From Aureimonas jatrophae (GTDB taxonomy: Bacteria; Pseudomonadota; Alphaproteobacteria; Rhizobiales; Rhizobiaceae): a stretch of DNA of 64,000 bases. Below the pieces are notes generated by a model that was given only the letters and a program-made list of their open reading frames with translations, ran no database searches and had not been told where the DNA came from. Below, in pieces: positions 16,819 to 25,363 of the stretch. The DNA is taken from positions 1-64,000 of the forward strand of contig NZ_FNIT01000009.1 in assembly GCF_900104035.1 (NCBI RefSeq), given 5' to 3'. How positions within the stretch are numbered: position 1 is the first letter of the stretch; every line of letters starts with the position of its first letter. Made by a program: the position numbers and the translations under genes.

Positions 16819-18345
16819 ATGTCGGAACGAGCCAGACCGCCCAAGCCGGACAACGCCTCGCTGGCGAAGATCCGACGAGACAAGCCCAAGAAGCGTGCGA
16901 GCACCGAACCCGGAGGCGCCGGGAGCCCGGCAACCGGACGGTTCGCGCAGCCGCGCGAGGCGGGCCGCCGCGCCTTTCTGGACGCGCGGCGCGGCGTCGC
17001 CACCATGGGCGAGGCGGCGCAATGGCTGCAGGCTCGGCGGATCGAGGACATCGAGTGCATCACGCCGGATCTGGCCGGCGTGGCGCGCGGCAAGATGATG
17101 CCGGCCAAGAAGTTCACCGGCAACACGTCGCTGGCCCTGCCCTCGGCCCTCTTCATGCACACGATCTCGGGCGAGTATCCCGACGAGACCGGCACGTTCC
17201 GCTACTCGCCCAACGACGGCGACCTCAAGCTCGTGCCCGATCTCTCGACGCTGGCCGAGGTGCCCTGGGAGACCGATCCTACCGCGCAGGTTATCTGCGA
17301 CCTCGTGGACACGAGCGGGCAGGCGGTGGGCTACACGCCGCGCAACGTCCTGAAGCGTGTCGTGTCGCTCTACGAGGAGCGCGGCTGGCAGCCGATCGTG
17401 GCGCCCGAGATCGAGTTCTATCTTGTGTCCAAGAACGTCGACCCCGACTACCCCCTGACGCCCCCGGTCGGGCGTTCGGGCCGTCAGATCTCGGGCGGCC
17501 AGGCCTATTCCATCGGCGGCGTCAACGAGTTCGACGAGCTGATCGACGACATCTACCACTTCTCGGACGCGCAGGGGCTGGAGATCGACACGCTGATCCA
17601 CGAGGACGGCGCGGCGCAGCTCGAGATCAACCTGCGCCACGGCGACCCCATCCAGCTCGCCGACCAGGTCTTCATGTTCAAGCGCACGATCCGCGAGGCG
17701 GCGCTCAAGCACGACATCTACGCGACCTTCATGGCCAAGCCCATCCAGGGCCAGCCGGGCTCGGCGCTCCACATACACCAGTCCGTGGTCGACGTGCGGG
17801 GACGCAACGTCTTCTCCCTGCCGGACGGCTCCCCCTCGCCGCTCTTCTTCCACTTCATCGGCGGCATGCAGCGCTACGTTCCGGCGGCGCTCGTGATGAT
17901 GGCGCCTTACGTCAACTCCTACCGGCGCCTGACCTACGGCATGTCGGCGCCCACCAACAACGCCTGGGGCTACGACAACCGCACCACGGCCTTTCGCGTG
18001 CCGACCTCGGATGCGGCCGGGCGGCGCGTCGAGAACCGCCTGCCCTCCTCGGACGCCAATCCCTATCTCGCGCTCGCCGCCTCGCTCGCCTGCGGCTGGC
18101 TCGGCATGGTCAACGAGGCGCAGCCCGACCAGCCCACCGACAAGACCGCCAACGAGGACGGCGCGATCTCGCTGCCGCGCGGCCTTCTGGAGGCGGTCGC
18201 CGCCTTCGAGGCGGAGGAGGCCTTCCAGGACGTTCTCAGCCGGGAGTTCGTGGGCACCTATGCCGGCATCAAGCGGGGCGAGTTCGAAACCTTCATGCAG
18301 GTGATCAGCCCCTGGGAGCGGGAGTTCCTGCTCCTCAACGTCTAG
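16819..18345 (+). CDS. puuA: Glutamine synthetase family protein, PuuA-like (gamma-glutamylputrescine synthetase)
   Basis: 508 residues from ATG 16819 (AGGA four bases upstream), or about 446 from ATG 17005. The longer form has a 60-residue basic, Pro-rich extension absent from most relatives. The core has the glutamine synthetase beta-grasp (IECITPDLAGVARGKMMPAK) and the catalytic domain, with APEIEFYLV, HEDGAAQLEINLRHGDP, GSALHIHQSVVD and PTNNAWGYDNRTTAFRVPTS. In type III/PuuA enzymes the acceptor amine is putrescine instead of ammonia. The neighbouring PuuB-like oxidase and PotFGHI-like transporter support that role: ATP-dependent gamma-glutamylation of imported putrescine. Other amines remain possible. 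Confidence 0.85.
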   Translation: MSERARPPKPDNASLAKIRRDKPKKRASTEPGGAGSPATGRFAQPREAGRRAFLDARRGVATMGEAAQWLQARRIEDIECITPDLAGVARGKMMPAKKFTGNTSLALPSALFMHTISGEYPDETGTFRYSPNDGDLKLVPDLSTLAEVPWETDPTAQVICDLVDTSGQAVGYTPRNVLKRVVSLYEERGWQPIVAPEIEFYLVSKNVDPDYPLTPPVGRSGRQISGGQAYSIGGVNEFDELIDDIYHFSDAQGLEIDTLIHEDGAAQLEINLRHGDPIQLADQVFMFKRTIREAALKHDIYATFMAKPIQGQPGSALHIHQSVVDVRGRNVFSLPDGSPSPLFFHFIGGMQRYVPAALVMMAPYVNSYRRLTYGMSAPTNNAWGYDNRTTAFRVPTSDAAGRRVENRLPSSDANPYLALAASLACGWLGMVNEAQPDQPTDKTANEDGAISLPRGLLEAVAAFEAEEAFQDVLSREFVGTYAGIKRGEFETFMQVISPWEREFLLLNV

Positions 18346-18362
18346 CGGAACCGAACGCGGGG

Positions 18363-19655
18363 ATGGACGCCGCTCCCTACCAGTCGCCCATCTCGCCGGG
18401 CCGTTCCTGGTACGAGGACTCCGTACCGGACCGCCCGCGCTACCCTGCGCTCGACGGCTCGCTCGAGGCGGACGTGGCGGTGGTGGGCGGCGGCTTCACG
18501 GGACTTTCGGCGGCGCTGCACCTGGCCGAACGGGGCGCCCGGGTCTGCGTCCTGGAGGCGGCGCGCTTCGGCGACGGCGCGTCGGGCCGCAACGGCGGGC
18601 AGCTGGGCACGGGCCACCGGCTGTGGCCGGAAGAGCTCGAGGCGGCCTTCGGGCTGGAGCGCGCGCGCGCCCTCTTCGCGCTCGCCGAGGACGCCAAGAG
18701 CCACCTGATGGACCTCATGGCGACCCACGCGATCGAGGCGGACTACCGGCCGGGCCAGATCTCGCTCGCCCACCGCAGGCGCTTTCACGAGCCCTTCCGA
18801 CGCCACGCGGACATGATGCGAGAGCGCTTCGGCTACACCTCGATCCGTTTTCTGGAAGCCGAGGACACGTTCGAGCGGACCGGTTCGCGCACCTACCGCG
18901 CCTCGCTGCTCGATACGGGCACCGGCCATATCCACCCCATGAAGCTCCTGGTCGGCACCGCTCGCGCGGCCGCGCGGGCCGGCGCGCTCCTGTTCGAGGG
19001 CACGCCGGCCCGGCGGATCGGACGGCGCGACGGGCGCGTCGAGATCGAAACGGCGCGAGGCACGGTGCGCGCCGACCGCTTGTTGCTCGCCACCAACGCC
19101 CACGGCGGTCGGCTGGAGCGGCGCAACGCCGCCCATGTCATGCCGATCCGCTCCTTTATCGCCGCCACCGCTCCGCTCGCCGAGCCGCACCGTGTCCTGC
19201 CCGGCGACGAGGCGGCCGACGACTCGCGCTTCGTGGTGCGCTACTTCCGCAAGAGCGCCGACCACCGGCTCCTGTTCGGTGGACGCGAGGCTTATGGCTC
19301 GAGCACCGGCGACATCGCGGGCGCGATCCGCCGGCAGATCGCCGACGTGTACCCGCATCTGGCGGACGTCGCGATCACCCATGCCTGGGGCGGCTCCGTG
19401 GCCGTGACGACGACGCGCATGCCCTATGTCGACACGCCCGAACCCGGCATCACGGCGATCGGTGGTTATTCCGGCCACGGCGTCATGCTGTCCCACTTCA
19501 GCGGACGGCTCTACGCCGAGCGGGTGCTCGGCAACCGCGACCGGCTCGCCGAGCTCGAGTCCTTACGCGTTCCCGCCTTTCCCGGCGGCGACCGTCTGCG
19601 CGCGCCGCTGCTTTTCCTAGCCATGACTTGGTTTGCCCTGCGCGATCGTTTGTAG
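18363..19655 (+). CDS. puuB: FAD-dependent oxidoreductase, gamma-glutamylputrescine oxidase-like
   Basis: 430 residues, ATG at 18363, 17 bp after the PuuA-like gene. It is a DAO-fold flavoenzyme with the dinucleotide-binding VAVVGGGFTGLSAALHLAER ending in VLEA, then FGDGASGRNGGQLGTGHRLW, the conserved FAD-contact and active-site segment of PuuB-type oxidases. The distal IGGYSGHGVMLSHFSG is the C-terminal flavin-binding motif. The N-terminal preamble SWYEDSVPDRPRYPALDGS is also typical of PuuB. The enzyme would oxidise gamma-glutamylputrescine to the aldehyde with release of ammonia and hydrogen peroxide. PuuC and PuuD homologues are not present in this window. Confidence 0.87.
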   Translation: MDAAPYQSPISPGRSWYEDSVPDRPRYPALDGSLEADVAVVGGGFTGLSAALHLAERGARVCVLEAARFGDGASGRNGGQLGTGHRLWPEELEAAFGLERARALFALAEDAKSHLMDLMATHAIEADYRPGQISLAHRRRFHEPFRRHADMMRERFGYTSIRFLEAEDTFERTGSRTYRASLLDTGTGHIHPMKLLVGTARAAARAGALLFEGTPARRIGRRDGRVEIETARGTVRADRLLLATNAHGGRLERRNAAHVMPIRSFIAATAPLAEPHRVLPGDEAADDSRFVVRYFRKSADHRLLFGGREAYGSSTGDIAGAIRRQIADVYPHLADVAITHAWGGSVAVTTTRMPYVDTPEPGITAIGGYSGHGVMLSHFSGRLYAERVLGNRDRLAELESLRVPAFPGGDRLRAPLLFLAMTWFALRDRL

Positions 19656-19772
19656 GCGACGGTTGCAGGGCCTACCCTCTTGTCTCGCGCGATCAGATCG
19701 TTAAGCCCTCAATACGGCTGCATCCGGCAGCCGGGCGGGCCTCGTGACCCCGCGCGACGGAGGCTTGTCGAC

Positions 19773-20387
19773 GTGAACCATGCTTTGACCTCGCCCGGCG
19801 CAGATCCGGCCGCCGCCGGCGAGACGCTGCGCGACCGGTTGCGGGCCGACACGCGCGAGGCCCACGAGGCGCTGGACGCCCGGTTCGCCACGATGATGGC
19901 GGGCGACACGAACCGCTACGCCTTGTTTCTCGTGATGAACCGCGATGCCCATGCCGCCATCGAGCCGCTTCTGGCGGCAGGACCGCTGGCGGGCGCGTGG
20001 CAGGCAACGGGGCGCCTCGAGGCCGCGCGGCGCGACTGCCAGGTGCTCGGGCTCGGCGAGGAGCGGGCCGAGCCGCCGCGCTTCGGGCTCGACGCCGGCT
20101 CGCGCGCGGCCGCGTTCGGCCTTGCCTATGTCCTGGAGGGCTCGCGGCTCGGCGCCAAGTATCTCCTGCGCGCGCTGGCGCGTGCGCCCGCTCGCAATCC
20201 CCTTCCGACGCATTATCTAGAAGTGTCGAGCGATGCCGGCCCCTTCACCGGGCTGATGCGAGACATGGCGCGAGAGAGCTTCTCGCCGGCCGAGTTCTCG
20301 CGGTCCACCGAAGTCGCTCGCCACACATTCCGCTTCTTCGGACGCCTGGCCGATGAACACGAGACCGCAGGAACGCTTGGCTCTTGA
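19773..20387 (+). CDS. bphO: Biliverdin-producing heme oxygenase (BphO type)
   Basis: 204 residues from the GTG at 19773, chosen because GGAGG lies nine bases upstream; an open frame back to 19680 lacks a signal. It has an all-helical heme-oxygenase fold: LRADTREAHEALDARFATMM carries the proximal heme-ligand His (TREAHE), and FGLAYVLEGSRLGAKYLLRA gives the distal helix (G-S-x-L-G). Bacterial enzymes of this kind open heme to biliverdin IX-alpha, the bacteriophytochrome chromophore. Its stop overlaps the start of the phytochrome gene in a TTGA junction, so sensor and chromophore synthesis are made together. Confidence 0.9.
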   Translation: MNHALTSPGADPAAAGETLRDRLRADTREAHEALDARFATMMAGDTNRYALFLVMNRDAHAAIEPLLAAGPLAGAWQATGRLEAARRDCQVLGLGEERAEPPRFGLDAGSRAAAFGLAYVLEGSRLGAKYLLRALARAPARNPLPTHYLEVSSDAGPFTGLMRDMARESFSPAEFSRSTEVARHTFRFFGRLADEHETAGTLGS

Positions 20388-22981
20388 ACATTAGCCCTCC
20401 CTCCCACGGCTCGGACGTCGATCTCACCAACTGCGACCGCGAGCCGATCCAGTTCCTGGGGCAGATCCAGAACTTCGGCATTCTGATCGCGGTCTCGATG
20501 GACTGGCTGATCGAGCGCGTGTCGGAGAACCTGGCCGACTACGTCAGCTGCGACGTGCACGACCTTCCGGGCGAGCCTGTCCTCAAGATCCTGCCCGAGT
20601 CGGCGGTTCATGCGATCCGCGGCCGTCTCCAGGTGTTGTCGGCCAACGAGGGCGCCGAGCGCATCTTCGGCTTCGACCTGTTCAACAACGGCGGGCGCTT
20701 CGACGTCGCGGTCCACGTGTCGGGTCATTCCATCGTGATCGAGGCCGAGCTCGCCTCCGAGCGGCCGAACATCAATCCCGGCGCGCTGGTCAAGAGCATG
20801 ATCTCGCGCGTTCAGAAGACCGACGGTCTGGATACGCTGTTTCGCGAATGCGTGCGCCAGTTGCGCGGCATCACGGGCTTCGACCGCGTGATGCTGTATC
20901 GCTTCGCCTCGTCGGGCGCGGGCTCGGTGATCGCCGAGTCGGTCCGCTCGGGGCTTGGCGCGTTTCTCGGTCTCAACTACCCGGCGACCGACATCCCCTC
21001 CCAGGCGCGCGCGCTCTACGTGCGCAACCAGATCCGCATCATCGCCGACGTCAACGCACCGACGGTCGGCGTCTTTCCCGAGCTCGACCCGCACGGCCGA
21101 CCGCTCGACCTGTCGCTTTCGACCCTTCGCTCGGTCTCTCCGATCCACCTCGAGTACCTGCGCAACATGGGTGTCTCGGCGTCCATGTCGGTGTCGATCG
21201 TGATCGACGGTCAGCTCTGGGGCCTGTTCGCGCTGCATCACTACGCGCCGCGCCATCTGCCCATGGAGATTCGCAACGCCACCGAGCTCTTCGGGCAGAT
21301 GGTGTCGCTGATCGTCGAGGGCCGGCTCTACAAGGAGCGTCAGAGCGTCGAGGAGGCTGCGCGCGCGTTGCACGACAAGTTCGTGGCCAAGATGGCCTCG
21401 GTCGCGACGACGCTGGAATCCATCGTCGAATTCGCCGACGAGCTGCGCGAGATCATCCCGTGCGACGGCTTCGCGGTCTGGGCCAAGGGCGAGGGGCGCT
21501 GCTTCGGCTCGACGCCCTCGCCCGACGAGCTGCCGGGCCTGGCCCGCTTCCTGAACCGCGCCGGGTCGAGCCGCGTCTATGCGACCGACGAGATCTCCGC
21601 ACTCCATCCGCCGGCGGCCGACTTCATGGACCGCGCGGCGGGCGTCCTCGCCATTCCCATCTCGCGGGCTCCGCGCGACTACATCCTTTTCTTCCGCCGC
21701 GAGATCGTCCAGACCGTGACCTGGGCGGGCGACCCCAAGACCAAGGAGCGCATGATCGGGCCGCACGGCGTGCGCCTGACGCCGCGCAAGAGCTTCGAGG
21801 CCTGGAAGGAGACCGTGCACGGTCGCTCGCTGCCTTGGACCGATTCCGAGCGCAAGTCCGCGGAGGCCTTGCGCGTGTCGATCCTCGAGGTGCTCCTGCG
21901 CTTCAACGAGGAGTCCGAGCGCCAGGCGAACCTGGCCACCCAGCGCCAGGAACTCCTGATCGCGGAGCTCAACCACCGCGTCCGCAACATCCTGTCGCTG
22001 ATCCGCGCGCTCGTGGCCCAATCCAAGCCTGGTGCAACCGACGTCGACGAGTTCGCCCGCATCATCGGCGGCCGCATCCAGGCGCTGGCCCGTGCCCACG
22101 ACCAGATCACCGGCGCGGAGTTCAAGGCCACCTCGCTCGCGAGCATCATCCAGACCGAGGTCTCGGCCTATATCGGCTCGAAGATCCAGCGCGTCCACAT
22201 GGACGGGCCCGACATCTTCGTGGAGGCCGTCGGGTTCTCGACGCTCGCCCTCGTGTTCCACGAGCTCGTCACGAACTCGGCCAAGTACGGCGCCCTGTCG
22301 GACTCCTCGGGCTCGATCGATGTGCGCTGGCATATCGATCCCGACGACGACAGCTGCCGGATCACCTGGACCGAGAGCGGCGGACCGCCGGTCGCCCCGC
22401 CCTCGCGGCGCGGCTTCGGCTCCACCATCATCGAGCGCTCGATCCCGCACGACCTCGGCGGCGAGGCGACGCTCGACTACCGGCTCGCCGGCCTGATCGC
22501 GCGCTTCACGCTTCCCCAGCAGGTGTTCCACCTCCAGCCCCCCAGGCCCGCCGGCGCTCAGACCGGTCCCAAGGACACGTCCGATATGCCCCCTGCCCCC
22601 GTTCCCGCGTCGCTCAAGGGCCTGCGCGGCCTGATCGTGGAGGACAACATGATCATCTCGCTCGATGCCGAGCAGCTGATGATCGACAACGGCATGGCGG
22701 AGGTCCACATCGCCGCGAGCGTCGCCGAGGCGCGGCGCATCATCGAGACGCAGCCGATCGACGTCGCGCTTCTCGATGTCAATCTCGGCACCGAGACGAG
22801 CTTCCCGCTGGTGGGAAACCTCAACCAGCGCGGCATCCCCTTCGTCTTCGTGACCGGCTACGGCGAGCACGTGGAGCTGCCGCCCGACGCCGAGGAGGCC
22901 AGCGCCATCAAGAAGCCGTTCGCCAACGACCAGCTCGTGGGCGCCATCGCCCGCGCGGTCGCGAAGCGATCGTCGGACTGA
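20384..22981 (+). CDS. bphP: Bacteriophytochrome HWE histidine kinase with C-terminal receiver domain
   Basis: 865 residues, TTG start at 20384 overlapping bphO by 4 nt, AGGA 11 bases upstream. The chromophore Cys17 lies in DLTNCDREPIQFLGQIQNFG. The PAS2-GAF-PHY sensory core includes NYPATDIPSQARALYVRNQI (Asp203 of the PxSDIP motif, with Thr for Ser) and SPIHLEYLRNMGVSASMSVS. The PHY region is at about 335-505. The kinase is of the HWE/HisKA_2 class: AELNHRVRNILSLIRALVAQ with His531, and VFHELVTNSAKYGALS. The C-terminal receiver (about 745-865) has Asp798 in ALLDVNLG and IKKPF. This is a hybrid red/far-red light sensor, soluble, with an internal phospho-acceptor. Confidence 0.94.
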   Translation: MNISPPSHGSDVDLTNCDREPIQFLGQIQNFGILIAVSMDWLIERVSENLADYVSCDVHDLPGEPVLKILPESAVHAIRGRLQVLSANEGAERIFGFDLFNNGGRFDVAVHVSGHSIVIEAELASERPNINPGALVKSMISRVQKTDGLDTLFRECVRQLRGITGFDRVMLYRFASSGAGSVIAESVRSGLGAFLGLNYPATDIPSQARALYVRNQIRIIADVNAPTVGVFPELDPHGRPLDLSLSTLRSVSPIHLEYLRNMGVSASMSVSIVIDGQLWGLFALHHYAPRHLPMEIRNATELFGQMVSLIVEGRLYKERQSVEEAARALHDKFVAKMASVATTLESIVEFADELREIIPCDGFAVWAKGEGRCFGSTPSPDELPGLARFLNRAGSSRVYATDEISALHPPAADFMDRAAGVLAIPISRAPRDYILFFRREIVQTVTWAGDPKTKERMIGPHGVRLTPRKSFEAWKETVHGRSLPWTDSERKSAEALRVSILEVLLRFNEESERQANLATQRQELLIAELNHRVRNILSLIRALVAQSKPGATDVDEFARIIGGRIQALARAHDQITGAEFKATSLASIIQTEVSAYIGSKIQRVHMDGPDIFVEAVGFSTLALVFHELVTNSAKYGALSDSSGSIDVRWHIDPDDDSCRITWTESGGPPVAPPSRRGFGSTIIERSIPHDLGGEATLDYRLAGLIARFTLPQQVFHLQPPRPAGAQTGPKDTSDMPPAPVPASLKGLRGLIVEDNMIISLDAEQLMIDNGMAEVHIAASVAEARRIIETQPIDVALLDVNLGTETSFPLVGNLNQRGIPFVFVTGYGEHVELPPDAEEASAIKKPFANDQLVGAIARAVAKRSSD

Positions 22982-22996
22982 GCCGGAATGGGGCTG

Positions 22997-23020
22997 GACG
23001 GGTCGGCAACGGTCCGTCTT
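22997..23020 (+). terminator. Possible terminator after the phytochrome gene
   Basis: GACGGGTC (22997-23004), loop GGCAAC, GGTCCGTC (23011-23018): an 8-bp stem with two G-U wobbles, followed only by TT. It would separate the phytochrome unit from the zwf promoter, but the T tract is weak. Confidence 0.4.
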
Positions 23021-23026
23021 CCCCAT

Positions 23027-23040
23027 TTCAATCGATTGAA
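23027..23040. promoter_or_regulatory. Perfect 14-bp palindrome upstream of zwf
   Basis: TTCAATCGATTGAA is a perfect dyad with a central CG, about 72 bp before the zwf start. It has the form of LacI-family operators (central CG with AAT/ATT half-sites). TTATAC follows directly and may be part of a -10 element. It is the best candidate for sugar control of the zwf-pgl-edd operon. Confidence 0.5.
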
Positions 23041-23112
23041 TTATACCGGGCCGGACGGCGCCTCCCCGCCGTGCGTCGAGCCCGGTGAGCCTGAGGTGGC
23101 AGAGGAAAGCCC

Positions 23113-24591
23113 GTGTCCAGTCAGATCATACCGGTTGAACTCTTCGACTACGTCGTCTTCGGCGGCAACGGCGACCTGGCCGAGCGCAAGCTCCTACCCG
23201 CCCTCTACCACCGCGACCACGACGGGCAGATCCCGGAAGGCTCGCGCATCATCGGCGCCTCGCGCACGGCGCTGACCGACGACGAGTACCGTGCCTTCGC
23301 CCGCGAGGCGCTCGAGAACTTCGTGGCCGAGAAGGACCGCGAGCCCGCCGCGGTCGACCGTTTCCTCGCCCGCCTGTCCTACCGCGCCGTGGATGCGCGC
23401 TCCGACGACGGATGGGAGGCCTTGAAGAGCCTTCTCGAGGAGGCCGGCGACAACCGCATTCGCGCCTTTTACCTCGCGGTCGGCCCCGCGCTGTTCGGCG
23501 ATCTGGCCACGCGCATCCGCACGCTCGGCCTTGCCAACGAGAAGACGCGCCTCGTGGTGGAGAAGCCGGTCGGGCGCGACCTGGCCTCGGCACGCGCGCT
23601 CAATGCCCTGATCGGCGAGCATTTCGAGGAAAGTCAGGTCTTCCGCATCGACCACTATCTCGGCAAGGAGACCGTGCAGAACCTCATGGCTCTGCGCTTT
23701 GCCAACATGCTCTACGAGCCGCTCTGGAACTCGGCCTTCGTGGACCACGTCCAGATCACGGTCGCCGAGAGCGTCGGCCTCGAGGGCCGCGCCGGCTACT
23801 ACGACAAGGCCGGCGCCCTGCGCGACATGGTGCAGAACCACATCCTGCAGCTGATGACCCTGGTGGCGCTGGAGCCCCCGTCCTCGCTGAGCGCCGACGC
23901 GCTGCGCGACGAGAAGCTGAAGATCCTGCGCTCGCTGAAACCCATCACCACGGCTAATGTCGAGCAGGTCACGGTGCGCGGCCAGTACAAGGCCGGCGCC
24001 TCCAACGGCGGAGCCGTGAAGGGCTATATCGACGACCTGAACGACGGAACGAGCGACACCGAGACCTTTGTCGCCATCAAGGCCGAGATCGACAACTGGC
24101 GCTGGGCCGGCGTGCCCTTCTACATCCGCACCGGCAAGCGTCTGGCCGAGCGGGTCAGCGAGATCGTGGTCACCTTCCGCCCGATCCCGCATTCGATCTT
24201 CGGCGGCACCGCCGGCCATATCGCGGCCAACCAGCTCGTCGTGCGCCTGCAGCCCGACGAGGGCGTGAAGCAGTGGCTGATGATCAAGGACCCTGGTCCC
24301 GGCGGCATGCGCCTGCGCCACGTGCCGCTCGACATGAGCTTTGCCGAGAGCTTCGGCGTGCGTAATCCCGATGCCTACGAGCGCCTCCTGATGGACGTGA
24401 TCCGCGGCAACCAGACCCTGTTCATGCGCCGCGACGAGGTCGAGGCCGCCTGGGAATGGGTCGACCCGATCTTGAAGAGCTGGGAGGAGATCGGGGTGCG
24501 CCCGCAGGGTTACACGTCCGGCACCTGGGGCCCGTCCTCCTCGATCGCCCTGATCGAGCGCGACGGCCGCACCTGGCACGAGCCGGACTGA
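23113..24591 (+). CDS. zwf: Glucose-6-phosphate 1-dehydrogenase
   Basis: 492 residues, GTG start at 23113 preceded by AGAGGAAAG. The N-terminal nucleotide-binding motif is DYVVFGGNGDLAERKLLPAL. The active site is FRIDHYLGKETVQNLMALRF, with the catalytic His of DHYLGKE and the G6P-binding Lys. VPFYIRTGKRLAER is the conserved substrate-side segment. The enzyme oxidises glucose-6-phosphate to 6-phosphogluconolactone with NADP. It is the first gene of the zwf-pgl-edd set, which feeds the Entner-Doudoroff pathway. Length and motifs are complete. Confidence 0.97.
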   Translation: MSSQIIPVELFDYVVFGGNGDLAERKLLPALYHRDHDGQIPEGSRIIGASRTALTDDEYRAFAREALENFVAEKDREPAAVDRFLARLSYRAVDARSDDGWEALKSLLEEAGDNRIRAFYLAVGPALFGDLATRIRTLGLANEKTRLVVEKPVGRDLASARALNALIGEHFEESQVFRIDHYLGKETVQNLMALRFANMLYEPLWNSAFVDHVQITVAESVGLEGRAGYYDKAGALRDMVQNHILQLMTLVALEPPSSLSADALRDEKLKILRSLKPITTANVEQVTVRGQYKAGASNGGAVKGYIDDLNDGTSDTETFVAIKAEIDNWRWAGVPFYIRTGKRLAERVSEIVVTFRPIPHSIFGGTAGHIAANQLVVRLQPDEGVKQWLMIKDPGPGGMRLRHVPLDMSFAESFGVRNPDAYERLLMDVIRGNQTLFMRRDEVEAAWEWVDPILKSWEEIGVRPQGYTSGTWGPSSSIALIERDGRTWHEPD

Positions 24592-24602
24592 AGGGGGAGC
24601 GG

Positions 24603-25301
24603 ATGCTGAAGCGGCACGAATACGAGACGCGCGAGGCGCTGGCGGAGGCTCTTTCGGCGGGCGTCGCCGCGGTGCTGGCCGGCGGCATCGCAACGCGCGG
24701 GGAGGCGGTGCTCGCCGTCTCCGGCGGCTCGACGCCGAAGCTCTTCTTCCAGCATCTCTCCAGAACCGAGATCGACTGGAGCCGCGTCACGGTTCTCCTC
24801 GTCGACGAGCGCTGGGTTCCCGAGACGAGCGATCGCTCCAACGCCCGGCTCCTGCGCGAGAACCTCCTGCAAGGGCCGGCCGGGGCCGCACGCACCGAGC
24901 TCTTCTTTCAGGAAGGCGAGAGCGCGGAAGAGGCCGAAGCCTCGCTGTCGCGCCGCTTCGCCGCCCTCCCCCGTCCGCTCGACGTGGTCGTTCTCGGCAT
25001 GGGCGACGACGGCCACACCGCCTCGTTCTTCCCGGGCGGCGACCGCTTGCCGGAGGCGATCGACCCGGCCAACCCGGCCGCGGTCGTGCCGATGCGCGCG
25101 CCCGGCGCGACCGAGCCGCGCGTCACGCTCACGCTTTCGCGCCTTGCCGACGCCCGCCTTCTCGCCGTCCATATCGAGGGCGAGAACAAGCGCGCGACGC
25201 TGGAGCGGGCGCTCGGCGGCACGGACACGGCGGAGATGCCGGTGCGCGCCGTGTTCGGGCTCGAGCGCGAGACGCCGATCGAACTCTTCTGGGCCCCCTG
25301 A
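24603..25301 (+). CDS. pgl: 6-phosphogluconolactonase
   Basis: 232 residues, ATG 24603, 11 bp after zwf with AAGGGGGAG in between. It belongs to the NagB/RpiA/DevB superfamily: AVLAVSGGSTPKLFFQHLSR, TVLLVDERWVPETSDRSNAR and LDVVVLGMGDDGHTASFFPG contain the conserved glycine-rich, DERWV and GMGDDGHTAS motifs of DevB-type lactonases. It hydrolyses 6-phosphogluconolactone to 6-phosphogluconate, the substrate of the next gene's product. A longer open frame upstream overlaps zwf and is not used. Confidence 0.96.
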   Translation: MLKRHEYETREALAEALSAGVAAVLAGGIATRGEAVLAVSGGSTPKLFFQHLSRTEIDWSRVTVLLVDERWVPETSDRSNARLLRENLLQGPAGAARTELFFQEGESAEEAEASLSRRFAALPRPLDVVVLGMGDDGHTASFFPGGDRLPEAIDPANPAAVVPMRAPGATEPRVTLTLSRLADARLLAVHIEGENKRATLERALGGTDTAEMPVRAVFGLERETPIELFWAP

Positions 25302-25363
25302 CGCCCGGCCGATGCCGCGGGCACGCCTGATGGTGCCTGCAGCCCCTTGAAGGACGCCGACCC

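Noticed and set aside
20213-23026. A 937-codon minus-strand open frame opposite the phytochrome gene
   Set aside because: Shadow of bphP; no recognisable protein features, and the plus-strand product is unmistakable.
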